Origin: Cepaea nemoralis
Taxonomy: Eukaryota > Mollusca > Gastropoda > Stylommatophora > Helicidae
Reading direction: 5' to 3'
Assembly: GCA_014155875.1 (NCBI GenBank)
Contig: JACEFZ010016143.1
Location: 101,035 to 165,034 of the forward strand
DNA length: 64,000 nucleotides
Positions 31,701-45,139 of this stretch are shown here, piece after piece; the stretch's first letter is position 1, and each line of letters opens with the position of its first letter. Under the pieces are notes generated by a model. It made no database searches and was not told where the DNA came from. It was given only the letters and a program-made list of their open reading frames with translations. Made by a program: the position numbers and the translations under genes.

Positions 31701-32943
31701 ACTTCTTCAGATAGCTCGTGAACACTCCGGATGCTTGTCTTCAATAGTGGAAACAGTCCAATATTGATCATCGTTCTAACACACACCGTGTAACTAATCT
31801 GTTCATTAAATGTTCTGTGATCAGAGAATCTACAGATATTGTTAATGTCACTTTGGAAAACCTAAATGTTCGTATGTCACTTTTTGTACGATTTTCCCAA
31901 TGTTAACACACAATGTTACTGTTCCAGGTATTATATCTATCTACTAGTGTTCCTGGTACAGATGTTATTTACAGTGTCCTGAATTTACTGTGATGTACTA
32001 TCACTTAAGAAACACACTTATAATCATCATTCCCTCTCAGCAGAGGCCAGGTTCCTGCAGACCATCTGGGTTATGGGTCCAGTGTAAAAGCCTCTCAGTA
32101 AACTCTGCCTTAAATACTCGAGCCATCACTTTCTATGACTTTGTTGCTAGCTTCTTGGTAGAATAATGTGGAACAATCGAGTGGAACCTGTTGAATAGAG
32201 AACACACCTGGTGAGAGCAACCCTATTCTGACCTTAACTTGGTGAGTGTAGGCCACCGGCCGCACTCAGAAAAATAACAGAGAACCAAAACTCTGTCATA
32301 AGGCCGAGGAGCCCATCACTTCGGTCTGAGTCATGGTAAGACAAGAAAAGACTAAAGGAACGGGTAGAAACCCAGCAGATGCCCTACTGGAAGATCCTAC
32401 CATTTCACATTCCCTCAATCCCCCCCCCCCACCATCCTCAATCTCTCTAAATATTATCCCACTACATCGCATTTAACTCACTGAGTTAAATGATATCTCA
32501 CACCAGCTAGTTTAAGCTGTGCAATAGGCTACTGTTGCCGACGCTCTTATAATACGTTCTATCACCGCACTTATAATACGTTCTATCACCGCACAGTACT
32601 GCACTCTATTCCTAAGAATAATCTAAGTTAGATATGTTTAATAGAATACCATATAGTTTATTCCTGTTGTAGATGGAGACTATGAAATCACAGACTGGAT
32701 CGATGTCCGCCGATATACATCAACAATAGACACTATAGTCTCTCTCTATAGAAACAACTAGGAATACTGCACCGGTCCGTAGCGCTTCACAACCTTTGGT
32801 CGACTAACCCAAAAGTTGTTTACCTCACTGTTTTTATACTGGGTATAAATGACGTCACAAAACTGTCTAGACGCTAGACCGTCTAGAATCTATTTTTCTC
32901 TCTCCTGTTTAGACTGGGTGGAAACAACCCGCCGTCTATTTTG
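31700..32943 (-). repeat. Gmr1-like element 3' LTR, downstream part, unit 1
   Basis: Joined across the LTR-C insertion to the U3 start at 37,828. On the minus strand it carries TGACGTCATTTATACC and CAGTATAAAAAC (TATA-like) near 32,832-32,856, then an ATTAAA-type signal and two perfect 24-bp direct repeats, CTTATAATACGTTCTATCACC-type, at 32,545-32,592. The end of the LTR is not resolved, so the left limit is arbitrary. Confidence 0.4.
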
Positions 32944-32947
32944 CTTT

Positions 32948-33864
32948 TGTCACAGTGCCAAACCAATGCACTTAGTTTGGTCTGTGAAAACCGTACGGTC
33001 CTGGCCACGCCGGAAACGCCACTGGAAACAAAGACCGGAGGCCATTTTTCCTTGTAGCAGCCAGCTCGGTGTGAAGGCAGGCGCTGGGGCCCTGTGTAGT
33101 TTTGTGGCCAGCCCGCCTTGAGACAAGATATGTGGGGTTTCCCATCTGTTCATCAGTGAACAACATAGGTCAGAAGGAGAAAGCCGAGCGGCTGACTAGT
33201 TAGTGTCAGCAGGACCTGGGTTCTTGGTGGGATAGTAAATGTGTCACAACTCTTGTTTATGTCGCGTCTTGGGGTTTATGTTGTGTAACTATGTTTTTGT
33301 AGTGCCTTATTGTCTGTGCAGTGTTGCTTGTGTCAAAGTTCTTTATAGTGTCAGTCTAACCAGCCATTGTTTGGAACACCTGTGTTGTGGTACTTGGTGT
33401 ACCCTGTTGTCTTAAGCGCTGCTGATTGGTTAGGGGTTACCCACTGTGGTGATTTGATATATACAGTTGTCTATTGTATCTGTTATTGACATGCAATGTG
33501 CTGTTAGAAGAAATAAATAAAGAGCTTGTTTATTTTTCCTTGATTTGTTTGTTTAGTCTCTTTTAGTTTTTACTTTTTACAGTCACTATTTCTACCACAA
33601 TCTAACACCTTAATCCAATGTCTGGGTCTCAAATATGACAGTCAGTCCAGAGTTGAGGCCCCTGCCTGAGATCTCGTATATCTTCTTATCTAATTACTAT
33701 CCTCTTTTTTTGTCTTGGTTGAGGGGGGTGAGGTTCTCTCTCTTTTCACTATTTTCTTCTTTGGCCGTAACGAAGTCAGAACTACTCTTTACCTCTTAGC
33801 ACCGTAGTGAAGGAAGCATCAGTCTTTATGATTGTCTCCCTTTGATCTTTTACAATCGACTACA
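32948..33864 (+). repeat. LTR-C 5' LTR, unit 1
   Basis: 917 bp, TGTCACAG...GACTACA, with a polyadenylation-like AATAAATAAAGAG at about 33,510. It is very close to 36,662-37,577. CTTT at 32,944-32,947 is the target-site duplication. Confidence 0.92.
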
Positions 33865-34128
33865 AAATGGCGACCCCGACGAGATATAGTGGCAGCCTTT
33901 GAATTGTTCTGTTAGAATTGTTTTAGTATCTAGTGATTGTTTTGTGTGATAGGTCAGTGTTTATGTTTGTGGTGGTCCATTGTCTTTGAGTTGTGACATT
34001 AGAACCCAGGTTTGCTGCTGAGATCCCCCGGGGCATTGCTGCACAAGAGAGGAGTCCCCTGTATGGTGAGTGGGCTCAGATAAATTGCCTCCTAGTACAC
34101 TTTCACTGTATCCTATCCAGAGCAAAGG

Positions 34129-35411
34129 ATGGCTCTGTCTTCAACGTTAGGGACCGTAGTTCCCCTCCCAGTTGGTGCCCCTGACGTCACAGGGCCCCAA
34201 CTGGTGAAGTCAGGTACATAGTTGCACCTGTGAAGATAGAAGTACCTTGTTTTGGCCGGCAAGGTTGGCCGGCTGTTGAGGAGTATATGAGGAAGGTGAG
34301 ATCTGCATGGAAGGCTGGTGCGGTGTGTGATGAGGACAGAGTTGACATCATTTGGGAAAGTGTTGCTCCCAATGTGTGGGCAGAGCTTGAACTTAGGTCA
34401 GTTTGTAATGACCCTGAAGAGTTGCTGCAGACCATTCAGCAGGTGTATGGAGAGCAGCGCAGCATGGTGGAACTTGCTGCAGCTTTCTTCCAAGTGAAAC
34501 AAGATGCTGGGGAATCCATCACGGATTTCTCTCACCGGGTCCACAAAACCTTTCGTTTGGTACTGGAAGCTCAGAGAAAGAGGGGCATGGTTGCTTGGGA
34601 TCCAGTGATCCTAAGAGACTGGTTTGTTGCAAAACTACATAATGTTCTCAGCAGGAGAATGGCAGAGGAGAGGATATCGCATGACCCGTCAGTGACTTTC
34701 CTTTGTGTTAGAGACTTGGCCATGCGATGGGCTGGTGTGTCGTTAGCTCCAGAAGTCTGTACATACCAATATGTCGAACCTCAAGATTACAGCTCAAAGA
34801 GGTGGCCTAATGTCCAGTGGTGAGTGTCAAGGGGTCCACCATGATGATGTGGTGGGGGAGCTTCAAGCTGAGCTAGGTCGGATGAGAGCCTTAGCTGATT
34901 CGGTTGCTGCAGCCCAAGGTACGACGCAGAGGTGCAATATTTGTAGAAGCCGCACCCACCTACAGAACAGGTGTCCGAGAGAGGGGGTTAGTGTTTTTCA
35001 GAACCCCTCTGGAGTGACGTGTAGCAAAGTATTTGCAAGCGTAAGCCACCGAGACCAGCAGGGCCTTAAGCGACAACAGAGTCCGCCCCAGGTTGATTCT
35101 TCTAAAGGATCAGCCCCAGCAGTTCAGGTGGGTGCAGTGTCAACTTCTGATAGCCAGGATGGTTATGCGTGGCAACCAGAGAAATTTCTTTCGCAGGAAG
35201 AGACGGAGGAGGGGACGAGGGAAGTCTCCTGGTGTCAGTGTGGTCGACCAGTTAGGTGTTAGAAATGTGACAGGTGGACCGTGTATTGTGACTGGTGTGA
35301 GGCAAAATGTTCTGCATACCGATATGTCAATCTCGTGACTTTGTGCAAAAGGGGATTGTGAAAGACCACCAGCAAGAACTTTTGCCCGTTAGACATGGTT
35401 GTGAAAGATAG
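34129..35411 (+). pseudogene. LTR-C gag, unit 1, frameshifted copy
   Basis: Same gene as the intact 57,869-59,146 copy. At least four small indels (near 34,200, 34,815, 34,900-34,985 and 35,155) split it into pieces at 34,230-34,823, 34,771-35,262 and 35,093-35,338. The indels fall in short runs (CCCCAA, CCAGTGG), so some may be sequence error. Confidence 0.9.
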
Positions 35412-36661
35412 AGACTGTTTTCATCTGTTTAGGAATTCCAGTCTTTTGGATTGACAGCCTTAGTGTAGTTAGTTAATTAGCAGTTATGTTTTGCTGTTGT
35501 TATATATTATGATTGCAGGTAGATGGTGTCATGTGATGACATGTCCTTTCTTTTAGAGTGCAAAGAACCCAGGCAGACCAGGTGAAAGGGGTGGTTCTGT
35601 TGTTCATGTGGTGTTGTCATTACCATCATGTCCAGTAAGAGAGTAACTTCCAGGTGAATTCATGAGGTGGGATATTATTGAAATAACAATGTTTGTTGGC
35701 CCGGTATATTTTCCTTTATGTTAGATTCAGGTTACAGGCGACACATGAATGAAATGTTCTTTTTAGTGTAGAGATACAGGTTGATAGAAAAACAAGTCAT
35801 TTAGGTACCACAGTAGCTGCAGGAAGCTTATATTTGAAGAGACAAAATGGTATTATTTTTAAATACATTTTGGTTGGAATTTCCAGAGTTAAGGGAAGTA
35901 GTAACCAATATAAAGGTTACTTGTTTAATGTTTATGTAGCTTTTATGTTTAATTATTTTTATGTAAGAAGTGAGGGTTGTATTCATTTTGTTATGATTGG
36001 TGCTCTTATAGCAGAAGAGCTATTTTCATCACTGATATTATTTAAGTCATTAGTACCAACAACTGAGTTAGTATAGTTTATACTTTTGTGTTCAGATTAT
36101 TGGTATTTGGAACTGACTGATGCTTGGTGATGTAATCTACACTGTTTCACATTGTAAGTGATGTATGAATAGAAAAAGACTATTTTGTTAAGTGGTACTC
36201 TTCAGGGATATAACCAGCAGTTTAGGTTTTGGGGGTAAGGTCTCCTAAGGTGACAAAAGTTGTTTTTGTTGTTGTTGATGGTTGTGCTCTATGACCAGGG
36301 AATTGTTAGGGCATAGAAGTCTGATGTCATTTTGATGGCTGGTTACGTATAACTGTCATTGGTGTCTTGACTGATTGATGATTATGTTTTTGGATGTGGT
36401 AACATGTGACATAGATTTGTTATGGCCTTTGTTCATTTTGATGGCGGTTTGTGTGTAATTTAAATGAATCCTTGTTTCATTGATGATTATTTTTGGATGA
36501 GGTCACAGGTGGCTTTATTTTTTTTTGGGGGGGGTGGGGGCGTTGGTAATTTTGATGATGGTTTATGTGTACGATGTTAACTTGTAAAGAGATAGTTGGG
36601 GTAAGGGGATACGATAGTCCATTCCTTTTGACGGGACGTCAAAAAAGTAGGGGGTTGGATA
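35412..36661 (+). other. LTR-C 3' non-coding region, unit 1
   Basis: About 1.25 kb between gag and the 3' LTR, T-rich, with no polymerase or integrase motif. It ends in the purine tract AAAAAAGTAGGGGGTTGGAT before TGTCACAG. Confidence 0.75.
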
Positions 36662-37577
36662 TGTCACAGCGCCAAACCAATGCACTTAGTTTGGTCTGTG
36701 AAAACCGTACGGTCCTGGCCACGCCGGAAATGCCACATGAAACAAAGACCGGAGGCCATTTTTTCCTTGTAGCAGCCAGCTCGGTGTGAAGGCAGGCGCT
36801 GGGGCCCTGTGTAGTTTTGTGGCCAGCCCGCCTTGAGACAAGATATGTGGGGTTTCCCATCTGTTCATCAGTGAACAACATATGTCAGAAGAGAAAGCCG
36901 AGCGGCTGACTAGTTAGTGTCAGCAGGCCTGGGTTCTTGGTGGGATAGTAAATTGTGTCACAACTCTTGTTTATGTCGCGTCTTGGGGTTTATGTTGTGT
37001 AACCTATGTTTTGTAGTGCCTTATTGTCTGTGCAGTGTTGCTTGTGTCAAAGTTCTTTATAGTGTCAGTCTAACCAGCCATTGTTTGGAACACCTGTGTT
37101 GTGGTACTTGGTGTACCCTGTTGTCTTAAGTGCTGCTGATTGGTTAGGGGTTACCCACTGTGGTGATTTGATATATACAGTTGTCTATTGTATCTGTTAT
37201 TGACATGCAATGTGCTGTTAGAAGAAATAAATAAAGAGCTTGTTTATTTGTCCTTGATTTGTTTGTTTAGTCTCTTCTTAGTTTTTACTTTTTACAGTCA
37301 CTATTTCTACCACAATCTAAACACCTTAATCCAATGTCTGGGTCTCAAATATGACAGTCAGTCCAGAGTTGAGGCCCCTGCCTGAGATCTCGTATATCTC
37401 TTATCTAATTACTATCCTCTTTTTTTGTCGGTTGAGGCGGTGTGAGGTTCTCTCTCTTTTCACTATTTTCTTCTTTGGCCGTAACGAAGTCAGAACTACT
37501 CTTTACCTCTTAGCACCGTAGTGAAGGAAGCATCATCTTTATGATTGTCTCCCTTTGTCCTTTTACCATCGACTACA
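36662..37577 (+). repeat. LTR-C 3' LTR, unit 1
   Basis: 916 bp, nearly identical to the 5' LTR, followed by CTTT at 37,578-37,581. Confidence 0.92.
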
Positions 37578-37828
37578 CTTTCATCTGGGAACCTGTTTCC
37601 CGTACAACAAAAAGTCTTGCCCGCCTGTGAACCAGAGAATAATTTCCCCACTAGCCGACTTTGGCCAGACATTCCGTCTAACACATCAAAGGCTGGCTGC
37701 CCGCCTTGCAGATGGATGGCGCTATAGCCCTCCTCGAGCAACAACATATTAAAGAAATGCCGACTGTGTGTAGACATTTGGCGCGACTTTCTGTCATCGA
37801 TCGAAACCTTCAAGTTTTTAATGTGACA
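37578..37828 (-). repeat. Gmr1-like element 3' LTR, U3 start, unit 1
   Basis: On the minus strand the purine tract AGGAGGGGGCCTA (37,829-37,843) is followed by TGTCACATTAAAAAC, the presumed LTR start. The LTR runs to the LTR-C insertion point at CTTT. Confidence 0.6.
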
Positions 37829-37893
37829 TAGGCCCCCTCCTAAGAGAGTAGTCCGCATCAACTCTTTCTCATTTGAGGTTCGATCCAGATGAT

Positions 37894-38710
37894 CTATTCC
37901 TCGTCCTCTGGAGCTGGATGTCTAGATAGGAAATCAGCTCCAACATTTTCCTTCCTAGGTATATACTCCACTGTGAAGTGGTAGGGCTGAAGCAGCAACG
38001 ACCACCTCATCAAACGGGCGTTGATCTTCTGAGAAGTGGCCAGGAACATCAAGGGTTGATGATCCGACTGGACCCGAAACTGAACTCCATACACATAGGG
38101 CTGGAATTTTTGCACGGCCCAGACGAGAGACAAACACTCTCTCTCGACGGTCGAATAATTCCTTTCAGCCGGGAGAAGTTTTTGCTTGCGTATGCCACTG
38201 GTGTCAAAACCGAAGCATCGTCTTTCCCTTCCTGTAACAAGGCTGCCCCAATTCCAATCCCACTCGCATCCGTTCTCAACACAAATGGCTTGGATAGGTC
38301 GGGTAGCTGTAAAACGGGTTTGCTGACCAGGCCTCCTTCAACTGGCTGTATGCAATCTCGCACTCGGGTATCCATACGATTTGATCAGGAAATCCCTTTT
38401 TTAAGGTTTCCGTTAATGGAGCTCCCAATTCAGTGAATGCGGGATGAATTTTTGGTAAAACCCACACAACGAGAGAAAGGATCGCACATCCTTCTTCGTT
38501 TTTTGGTCTTGGAGCACGTCTGATCTTTTCTATGTTCTTCTTCTCTGGGACAATTTGTCCTAGAGTGATGGTGTGCCTAGAAATTCCAGAGTCTGGTAAC
38601 CCATCATGCACTTGGTTGGGCGAGCGGTAAGCCCTGCTTCCCTGACCTACTGAAACTCTCTCCAAGGATTGCAAATGGTCATCCATGCTGTCACTAGCAA
38701 TCAGTATATC
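37894..38710 (-). pseudogene. Gmr1-like pol, RT end and RNase H, unit 1, truncated
   Basis: The minus strand reads RT C-terminal pieces (LIASDSMDDHLQSLE, GHTITLGQIVPEKKNIEKI) and RNase H (FVLRTDASGIGIGAALLQEG; SLVWAVQKFQPYVYGVQF; SDHQPLMFLA; RKENVGADFLSRH). It is cut at 38,710, just before the FMDD catalytic site, by the duplication junction, and is split by several frameshifts. The complete counterpart is at 61,609-64,000. Confidence 0.88.
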
Positions 38711-41700
38711 TGTTTTTCTCTGTTTAACACAAATTTTCACTGGAACACATATGAGCTTAGCATATGGGCTGTCCTAGTTCACGGGTGCTATATTGTTCTC
38801 AGAGCAAAGTTCTTATGTTGATGTCACGGACACATACATTTCATTGTTCTTAGTACATCGATTCAGCACATAATATCTATGTATTTCAATATATATCACA
38901 TAGATTATTCGACTGTACAAAATTTAAATATCTATTAATCTACAATCTTAAAATATTATAATACTTCTACACACTTAAGTGGAATCTCTGGTATTTCTAC
39001 CTCAATTGTAAATTAGCGACCACCTGTATATACGGTCATTCCGATGCATACCACTTGTATGACCGTGACTGGGAGTTGTCCGTCGGGACAATGCAGTGAA
39101 CATCCCCAGAAATCGATGGAGCTTTCTCACCGCATAGTGACGCTTAGGGTTTGCAACTCTGATATGGAATATCTGGACTCAGCAGGTGTGATCTTACGGC
39201 TCACGTCACAATCGGATGGAGATGCCATCATAAAATTGGCCTAGTACTGCAGTGATGGAGATTCTGCTGGCATATATCCTAAGATAATAAACGAGCCTAG
39301 GATTGGCAAGGGGAGGATGTTACATTACTAAAAAAAAAATTTCAATTTTACAATGCAGAAATTAATATGCATCTTTGACATCCAATTTTACAAGTTTTTA
39401 AAAAGATTGGAAAATACACTTGTAATCTCCGCTAAATTTGGTATTAATTTACTATAGAAATTACTAATCCTAAAAGCTTCTGACCTGCTTCTTTGTATAG
39501 GCATGGTCAGTTAAAATTTTGGTAATAATTTTCTGGTCAGTCTTTAGTTGACCTTGAGAAATGACATGCCCCAAAAATTTTCAATTTCTTTTAGCCCATT
39601 CGACTTTGCTCGGTTTGACAGTGAGCCCGAAGAGTCGCAACCTATTAAAGACATGTCTCAGTTTCAGTAATGTGTTGTCCAGTCATCATATGGACACTAA
39701 TCATCTATATAGGTCCCTGTATTCGTCACTCCATGAAGTAGATCTCTAGTTAAGCGTACGAAAGTGGCAGGAGCGTTTCCGGGCCGAAAGGAAAAAACGC
39801 CACTCGTAAGTCCTAACGGTGTTAAAAAGCAGTAAGATGGATGGATTGAGACTGCATAGGGACCTGCCAATATCCCTTTAAGATCTAGTTTAGAAAAGAT
39901 TTTGGAGGTGGAATGTCAAGAATAAGATCTTCGCAGGAAGGAATTGGCTCTGCGTCGATCTTGGTGACGTTGTTGAGTTTTCGATAGTCACACACAGACG
40001 AAAAGTGGGAATCTTTTTTCTTAACTAGACAATTGGAAAAGAGTACTCAAAATGGTTATTGGTAGTCAGATCTAAGGTCGGTTGTATAGATTCTATCACT
40101 TTAAGGGGCTCACCCTCAGTTCTTCATATAAATCATAGCCCACATCTCTAAAGGTTGGTGATATTTAAACTGATACTCGACATTTCTGTCCATGCTGATA
40201 TTGAATCTTCTTTTACAATATGGTTTGATAATATTTTTGTATTTATTGAACTTATTTCTTCTTGTTGACTTCTTAGTTTAGTAGCAGAGATCTCTGCGTG
40301 TGAGTCTACATCCATCCTTTCATCTTTAACTTGTTTCTGATTCTACCTGAATTTTTTTTTCCTTAACTCTTGCCGTTTCATCTATCTCTTTTTGTTTTAG
40401 ATCTATTCCCTTTGTTTAATTTCCCTATCTTGTTCAAACTGTTTTAGCTTAATTTCCTTATCCTGATCTAACTGTTGTTGTTTAAATTTCCCAATTCTTT
40501 TTGCTTAATCTTTTGTCATCTTCTAGCTTTTTTTGTTTTGTTATTTCACTATTTGAGCAACCTCCTTTTGATGTTGTTTTTCTCGTGCGCGTTCGTCTCT
40601 CTCCGCATCTTTTGCTTTTTTAAAATTTCTATCAGTATTCTTCTAGCTCTTTACCTGTGTATTGCATTTCTTTGCCTGCTTTTTTGAAATCAGCTAGAGT
40701 AGCCATGATGTTAGGTAATTAGCTAGCGTTGCCTACCCTGAACTATTTGAACTATTTAATCACTTATTTTTCTTGGTAGGTTTGTTTCTTAATATCTGAG
40801 CACTGCAACTTTTACTCTTTGTATATAACCGAAAAATTTAATCCTGCAAAAACGAGTACAAAAGTATGCAATGCATCACAACTGCAAAAGAGATGCACTA
40901 TTATCACATTGCATGACAAAATATTGAGTATACTCAATTTAAAGTTCCCGAGAATCGGAACAACAATCCGGTAACACAGGTCACCTTGCAGCTACTTGGC
41001 ATAGACACGAGTTATAAAACAGGTCACCTTGTTTTTCACTTCGGCATACACACGCGTGTTTTAAACGCTGTTGTTCACGCCTGGTTTACAGAGCAGCAAC
41101 ATTAAAACATAGTAACTGACATATTTCACAATCTGATCCATCCAATGACATGCCCACAAAAAAAAATATAGTTAACTTAATTTAAATTGTCAATGTCCTG
41201 TCTTTGTTTTAACTTACTTATGCCTTTCGTCACTAACCTAATTTAATCTATGCAAGTGTTGTGCAGACCAAGTTTAATTTGCATGACCGAAAGTAGTGCC
41301 CTCCTGACGGTAAACACAAGAAAAAGTACGAAAAAAAATTCAATAACTGCTTTGAGATAAGTAAAAATATATTAATATTGTTTAAATAACAAATATATCA
41401 ATTACTAACTCAAATAAACAAATAATAGGTAATATAAGCAACGATTCAGGCGGGCAGCAGCTTACCGAGTTCTAAACATTCAGATGCTGACTGCCATGGC
41501 GTAGCACAACCGTTTGTCAATCGTAACACGCCCAGAGCGCAGCGCTATTTTAGCTTCGAAAATCGATAATTTTGGGGCTGTGTATCGTTCCGCCATGAAT
41601 CATAGTTGATAGTTTATTCATAATAAATACATAATTACTGAATATTATATGAATAAATAAAGAAAAAAATAATATCTTACTTACAACTTTGAAGAACACA

Positions 41701-41927
41701 TAATTTAAGTAATAATATTTTAATAAACACAAATAAGCAATATTTTGTCACGATAGGCACCGTTTCGTTAGCCACTTGGCCTATCTGCACACGTCATCGT
41801 CACTGACACAAAATTTAAAACCCAGGAAATATCTATTCGTAACCTTATCTAGAGCCGTGGGTAAGTGTTTATAGCTTGAACTCAGGTCCAAGCCACACTT
41901 CTGACAACCCCATTTAATCCTATTGCC
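38711..41927 (-). mobile_element. LTR-A interior, unit 2 copy (partial)
   Basis: Repeat of 14,810-18,098, starting at CTGTTTTTCTCTGTTTAACAC. It contains the RT remnant (about 39,590-40,060, minus) and the gag coiled-coil remnant (about 40,080-40,706, minus). Dozens of single-base deletions and a few insertions relative to unit 1 are spread evenly over coding and non-coding parts. The 3' LTR side of LTR-A is absent because the duplication began inside the element. Confidence 0.9.
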
Positions 41928-42553
41928 TGTCAACAACTCATGTTTCAGGCATCATCGGATTACTTCTCCCACACCATACAAGAAACTTGCAAGTCGTGTG
42001 CGAGGAATGAAATGGTACATTTTTTTGCCGTTGGCTCTTTACAATTACAAAACAGTCGCTATCTAATCACACGTAAAATCACAATATTCTCTATCCTAGT
42101 TTTCCTAAAACCCTATGGCTAATTTCTATCTACTAGGCTATAGGAAAACTATATCTATTTACACATGTGAACACTACAAAAGTCAGTCCCCCGTCTGACT
42201 AGCTTGCTCGCCCGGCAACACACCACGCGGAAAGGGCCTTGAGATTCCTTCGGCTTTCTGCGTGCCGCTCAGCTTGGCACGCTTCCATTAGCTGTACTCT
42301 TGTTGGGGTGGGCATACGTGGCTATCATGTATGCGTGATTATTCTATCGTGACCAGTAGTTGCTAACTATTCTGGCCCGATGCCTCCGTGTCCCAAGTGA
42401 GGACTAGTTAATATCCTTTAGTCCCCCTTTCTATTCTCTACCCTGCCCTTATCCCGGGCCTGTGTTCCCTCTACTCTATCTGAGGTTGACCACACGTCCC
42501 GGTGGTGTACTATCTTGAGGCAGGCTTCATGCCTCCTATTCCAGTCTTTGACA
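41928..42553 (-). repeat. LTR-A 5' LTR, unit 2
   Basis: 626 bp copy of 18,099-18,722 with several small indels. It is followed by TCTTGC, the TCTGC duplication with one extra T. Confidence 0.9.
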
Positions 42554-44063
42554 TCTTGCAAACATCAAATATCTTAAAGGATAATGGGCATGTCAGAAAA
42601 GGGTTTTCTATTGGAAAAATTAATCGGCAGACCTTTTAACATAAATGTTATTCAAACTATGCCCAACATGAGAAAGCAGTGAAGATATATAGAGGAATTT
42701 TATATGACAAGGAGAATGTTTTGAAAAAATGTAAAAATTAAAAAAAATTAATATAATGGGTGACTTAAATGCGAAAGTAGGGAAAACAAAGCGATGAATG
42801 CACAGTAGGCACACATTTTTTGGGGGAACGAAGATAAAGAGGATACAGACTTATAGAATGGGCAAAAGACAGGAAATGATTGTCGGAAACACCTGGTTTC
42901 AGCAACATCCTAGAATATTATAGACATGGATGAGTCCTGACAGCAGGATTAGAAACCATATTGATTACATCCTGATTACAAAGGGGTTTGAAAGGCGTTA
43001 ACAATTGCAAAACAGTTCCCCATGCTGATTGTTTACAGTGATCACAGATTAATTACAGTCACATTGAAGTAAAGTACAAAAAGTCAAGTATACACCAGGA
43101 AAAACTAATATGATCTGTGTCGTCGAAAATGACAAGGTATACAAGAAAATTTTAACACAGAAGTAAAGAAAATTTTGATATATTGTTTGATCTAGAGATC
43201 ATTTTTAAAAGATGTGGATGATCATGGGAAATGTTGAAGAATTCACTCAGTTTAGCTGCAAAAACAACTACTCCAAAATTAAAGAAAGTGGGCCGTAAGA
43301 AATGATAACTGAAGAAATGTTACAACTAACGAAACAAGAAGACACAAACAAATAATCCTGACAAATATGAAGAGATTCAGAAAAGTCAGAACATTATGTA
43401 AAGAGGCAAACGGGCAGGGCTCGAGAAAATTTGCATGGGAAATTGAAAAACAACACAACAGTAAAATACCAAATAATGCACAAAAGAATTCATGAGCTTA
43501 CTTATAAAAGAACACGTACATCACAGGCTGCCGAAAACAACAGTTTGAAAATCATAATAAAAAAAAAACAACTCAGTTTTTTTCACATATAGTTGATTAT
43601 GTGGAAAATATTTGTGATGATCCCAAAGAAAACAGTATTTTATTCGAAATTAATGAAGAACCAAAATTTTTGAAGATGTAGTCAGTCTCAGACTGCATAA
43701 CACAATATATGATACTGAAGATATACCTCCTGAATTATGAAATTTATATTTATTGCAATCCAGAGAATAAGAACCCTTTGGAATGTGACGATATCGAACA
43801 AATTTGTATAATGAGCCACCACGAAGATTTTTGCTAAGAATTAGCATGCAAAGAGTTAGAAATAAATAAACCCCAAAATGGAGGAAAAAAAATGTAGCTT
43901 TGTAGAAGGCAAAGGTACATAAAATGCTGTGTATATGCTGAGAACATTAATTGAACGTTCCATAGTAAGAAGTAAACAAGACCTGCATCTTTGCTTTATT
44001 GACTACACAAGGCTTTCGATAAATAAAAATGTCAACACGATACAGATTATTGCAGCTTTACAA
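42554..44063 (+). pseudogene. Host LINE segment 2, unit 2
   Basis: Copy of 18,723-20,269. Endonuclease pieces (MGDLNAKVG-like, HIDYILI) and the RT start (DLHLCFIDYT) are visible but more frameshifted than in unit 1. Confidence 0.85.
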
Positions 44064-44075
44064 ATTGATGGGAAA

Positions 44076-44399
44076 TCTCATCTCACTCATCATGTTCCTC
44101 TTGTACCTTGCGTGTCGAGGGGAAGTTTAAACCATCGTGAGAGTGCCGATTATGGGCTTCATGTATCGATAGTTCCCATGGACTCTGCTATTCCTCCAGT
44201 CCACGTTTACGTGGTCGCCCTTCCTCTGTTTCCATCTGGTCTTTACATCATTGCTTGTTGTGGTATACTGTTTTGGTAACCTACTTGCATGGCCAAACCA
44301 TTTTGACTTGCTGCTTTCTAATAAATCTAGTGCTGCTATAACCCCACTCTAGTTCTGATTTCTTTTATTTCTGATCTATCTCTTCTTGATATGTTGAGT
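44076..44399 (-). mobile_element. 5'-truncated LINE insertion, unit 2
   Basis: Copy of 20,282-20,612, flanked by ATTGATGGGAAA (44,064-44,075) and ATTTATGGGAAA with one mismatch. Confidence 0.85.
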
Positions 44400-45139
44400 A
44401 TTTATGGGAAAGACCTTATAAAAATATATTGGAACAACAAGCGCCATAAGGACTGAAATTAAATAGGTCAATATCAGTCTATTAAGAGAGGCGCGAGACA
44501 GCGATAGACAAGGTCTCCAGATCTTTTTTCTCTGTACAGTTAAATTTTTTAAGAAATGTAGAAGATATAAAAGGGAAATCATCATTGGGGAGGTACTCAA
44601 TAACAATAAAGCGGAGGATACAGTAAAAATTTGCAGACAATGAGCAAGATCTACACATTTAGTAGATGCAGTTGTTGACACAGTGAACAACTAGGGTTAT
44701 AATTAAATTATTAGAAGAGCATATCATGGTCGTCAAGGGAGAGGAAATACCACAATGTAATATACAAGAAAATGGCAATATTTTTAAACGCAAATAGGTA
44801 CAATTATCTCGGCCCCAGTCATAACACTGATGGAAGATGCTTTAAGAGATTCGAAAAAGAAACCCCATGGCGAAGGTACCTTTTGCAAGATGAAAACATA
44901 CTGACGCAATAAAAAGATGTCAATTGCAACGAAATCAGAGTGTTATGTTATATAGAAACCCGTATTTTTATGGAGTAAGCGTGGGCAATAAACAGACAAG
45001 CTGACACATCTGATGGGTGTGGGAAAAGTGGTTTCCCGACGAAAATGCAAAGAATACCATGGACAGAAAGAATAACCAATGTCCAAGTCCTACGGGAAAA
45101 ATGAAAATCGCAACTCATTAAATAATTAAACATAGACAG
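44400..45139 (+). pseudogene. Host LINE segment 3, unit 2
   Basis: Copy of 20,613-21,381, heavily frameshifted. The YAED region is barely readable (GCGGAGGATACAG at about 44,610). It ends at ACAG, 45,136-45,139. Confidence 0.8.

Larger units (their letters stand above)
32948..37577 (+). mobile_element. LTR-C, gag-only LTR retrotransposon, unit 1
   Basis: 917- and 916-bp LTRs with a 2.8 kb interior. PBS TGGCGACCCCGACGAGAT at 33,868-33,885 lies 3 bases after the 5' LTR. A purine tract AAAAAAGTAGGGGG precedes the 3' LTR. The 4-bp duplication is CTTT (32,944 and 37,578). The interior has only gag, frameshifted here. It is inserted in the 3' LTR of the minus-strand Gmr1-like element. Confidence 0.9.

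Noticed and set aside
32950..33166. Conserved minus-strand frames in four places (32,950; 36,639; 56,693; 60,380)
   Set aside because: They lie in the LTR-C LTRs and recur only because the LTR is present four times.
34187..34435. Minus-strand frames opposite LTR-C gag (also 57,844-58,173)
   Set aside because: Ser/Thr-rich antisense shadows of the gag ORF.
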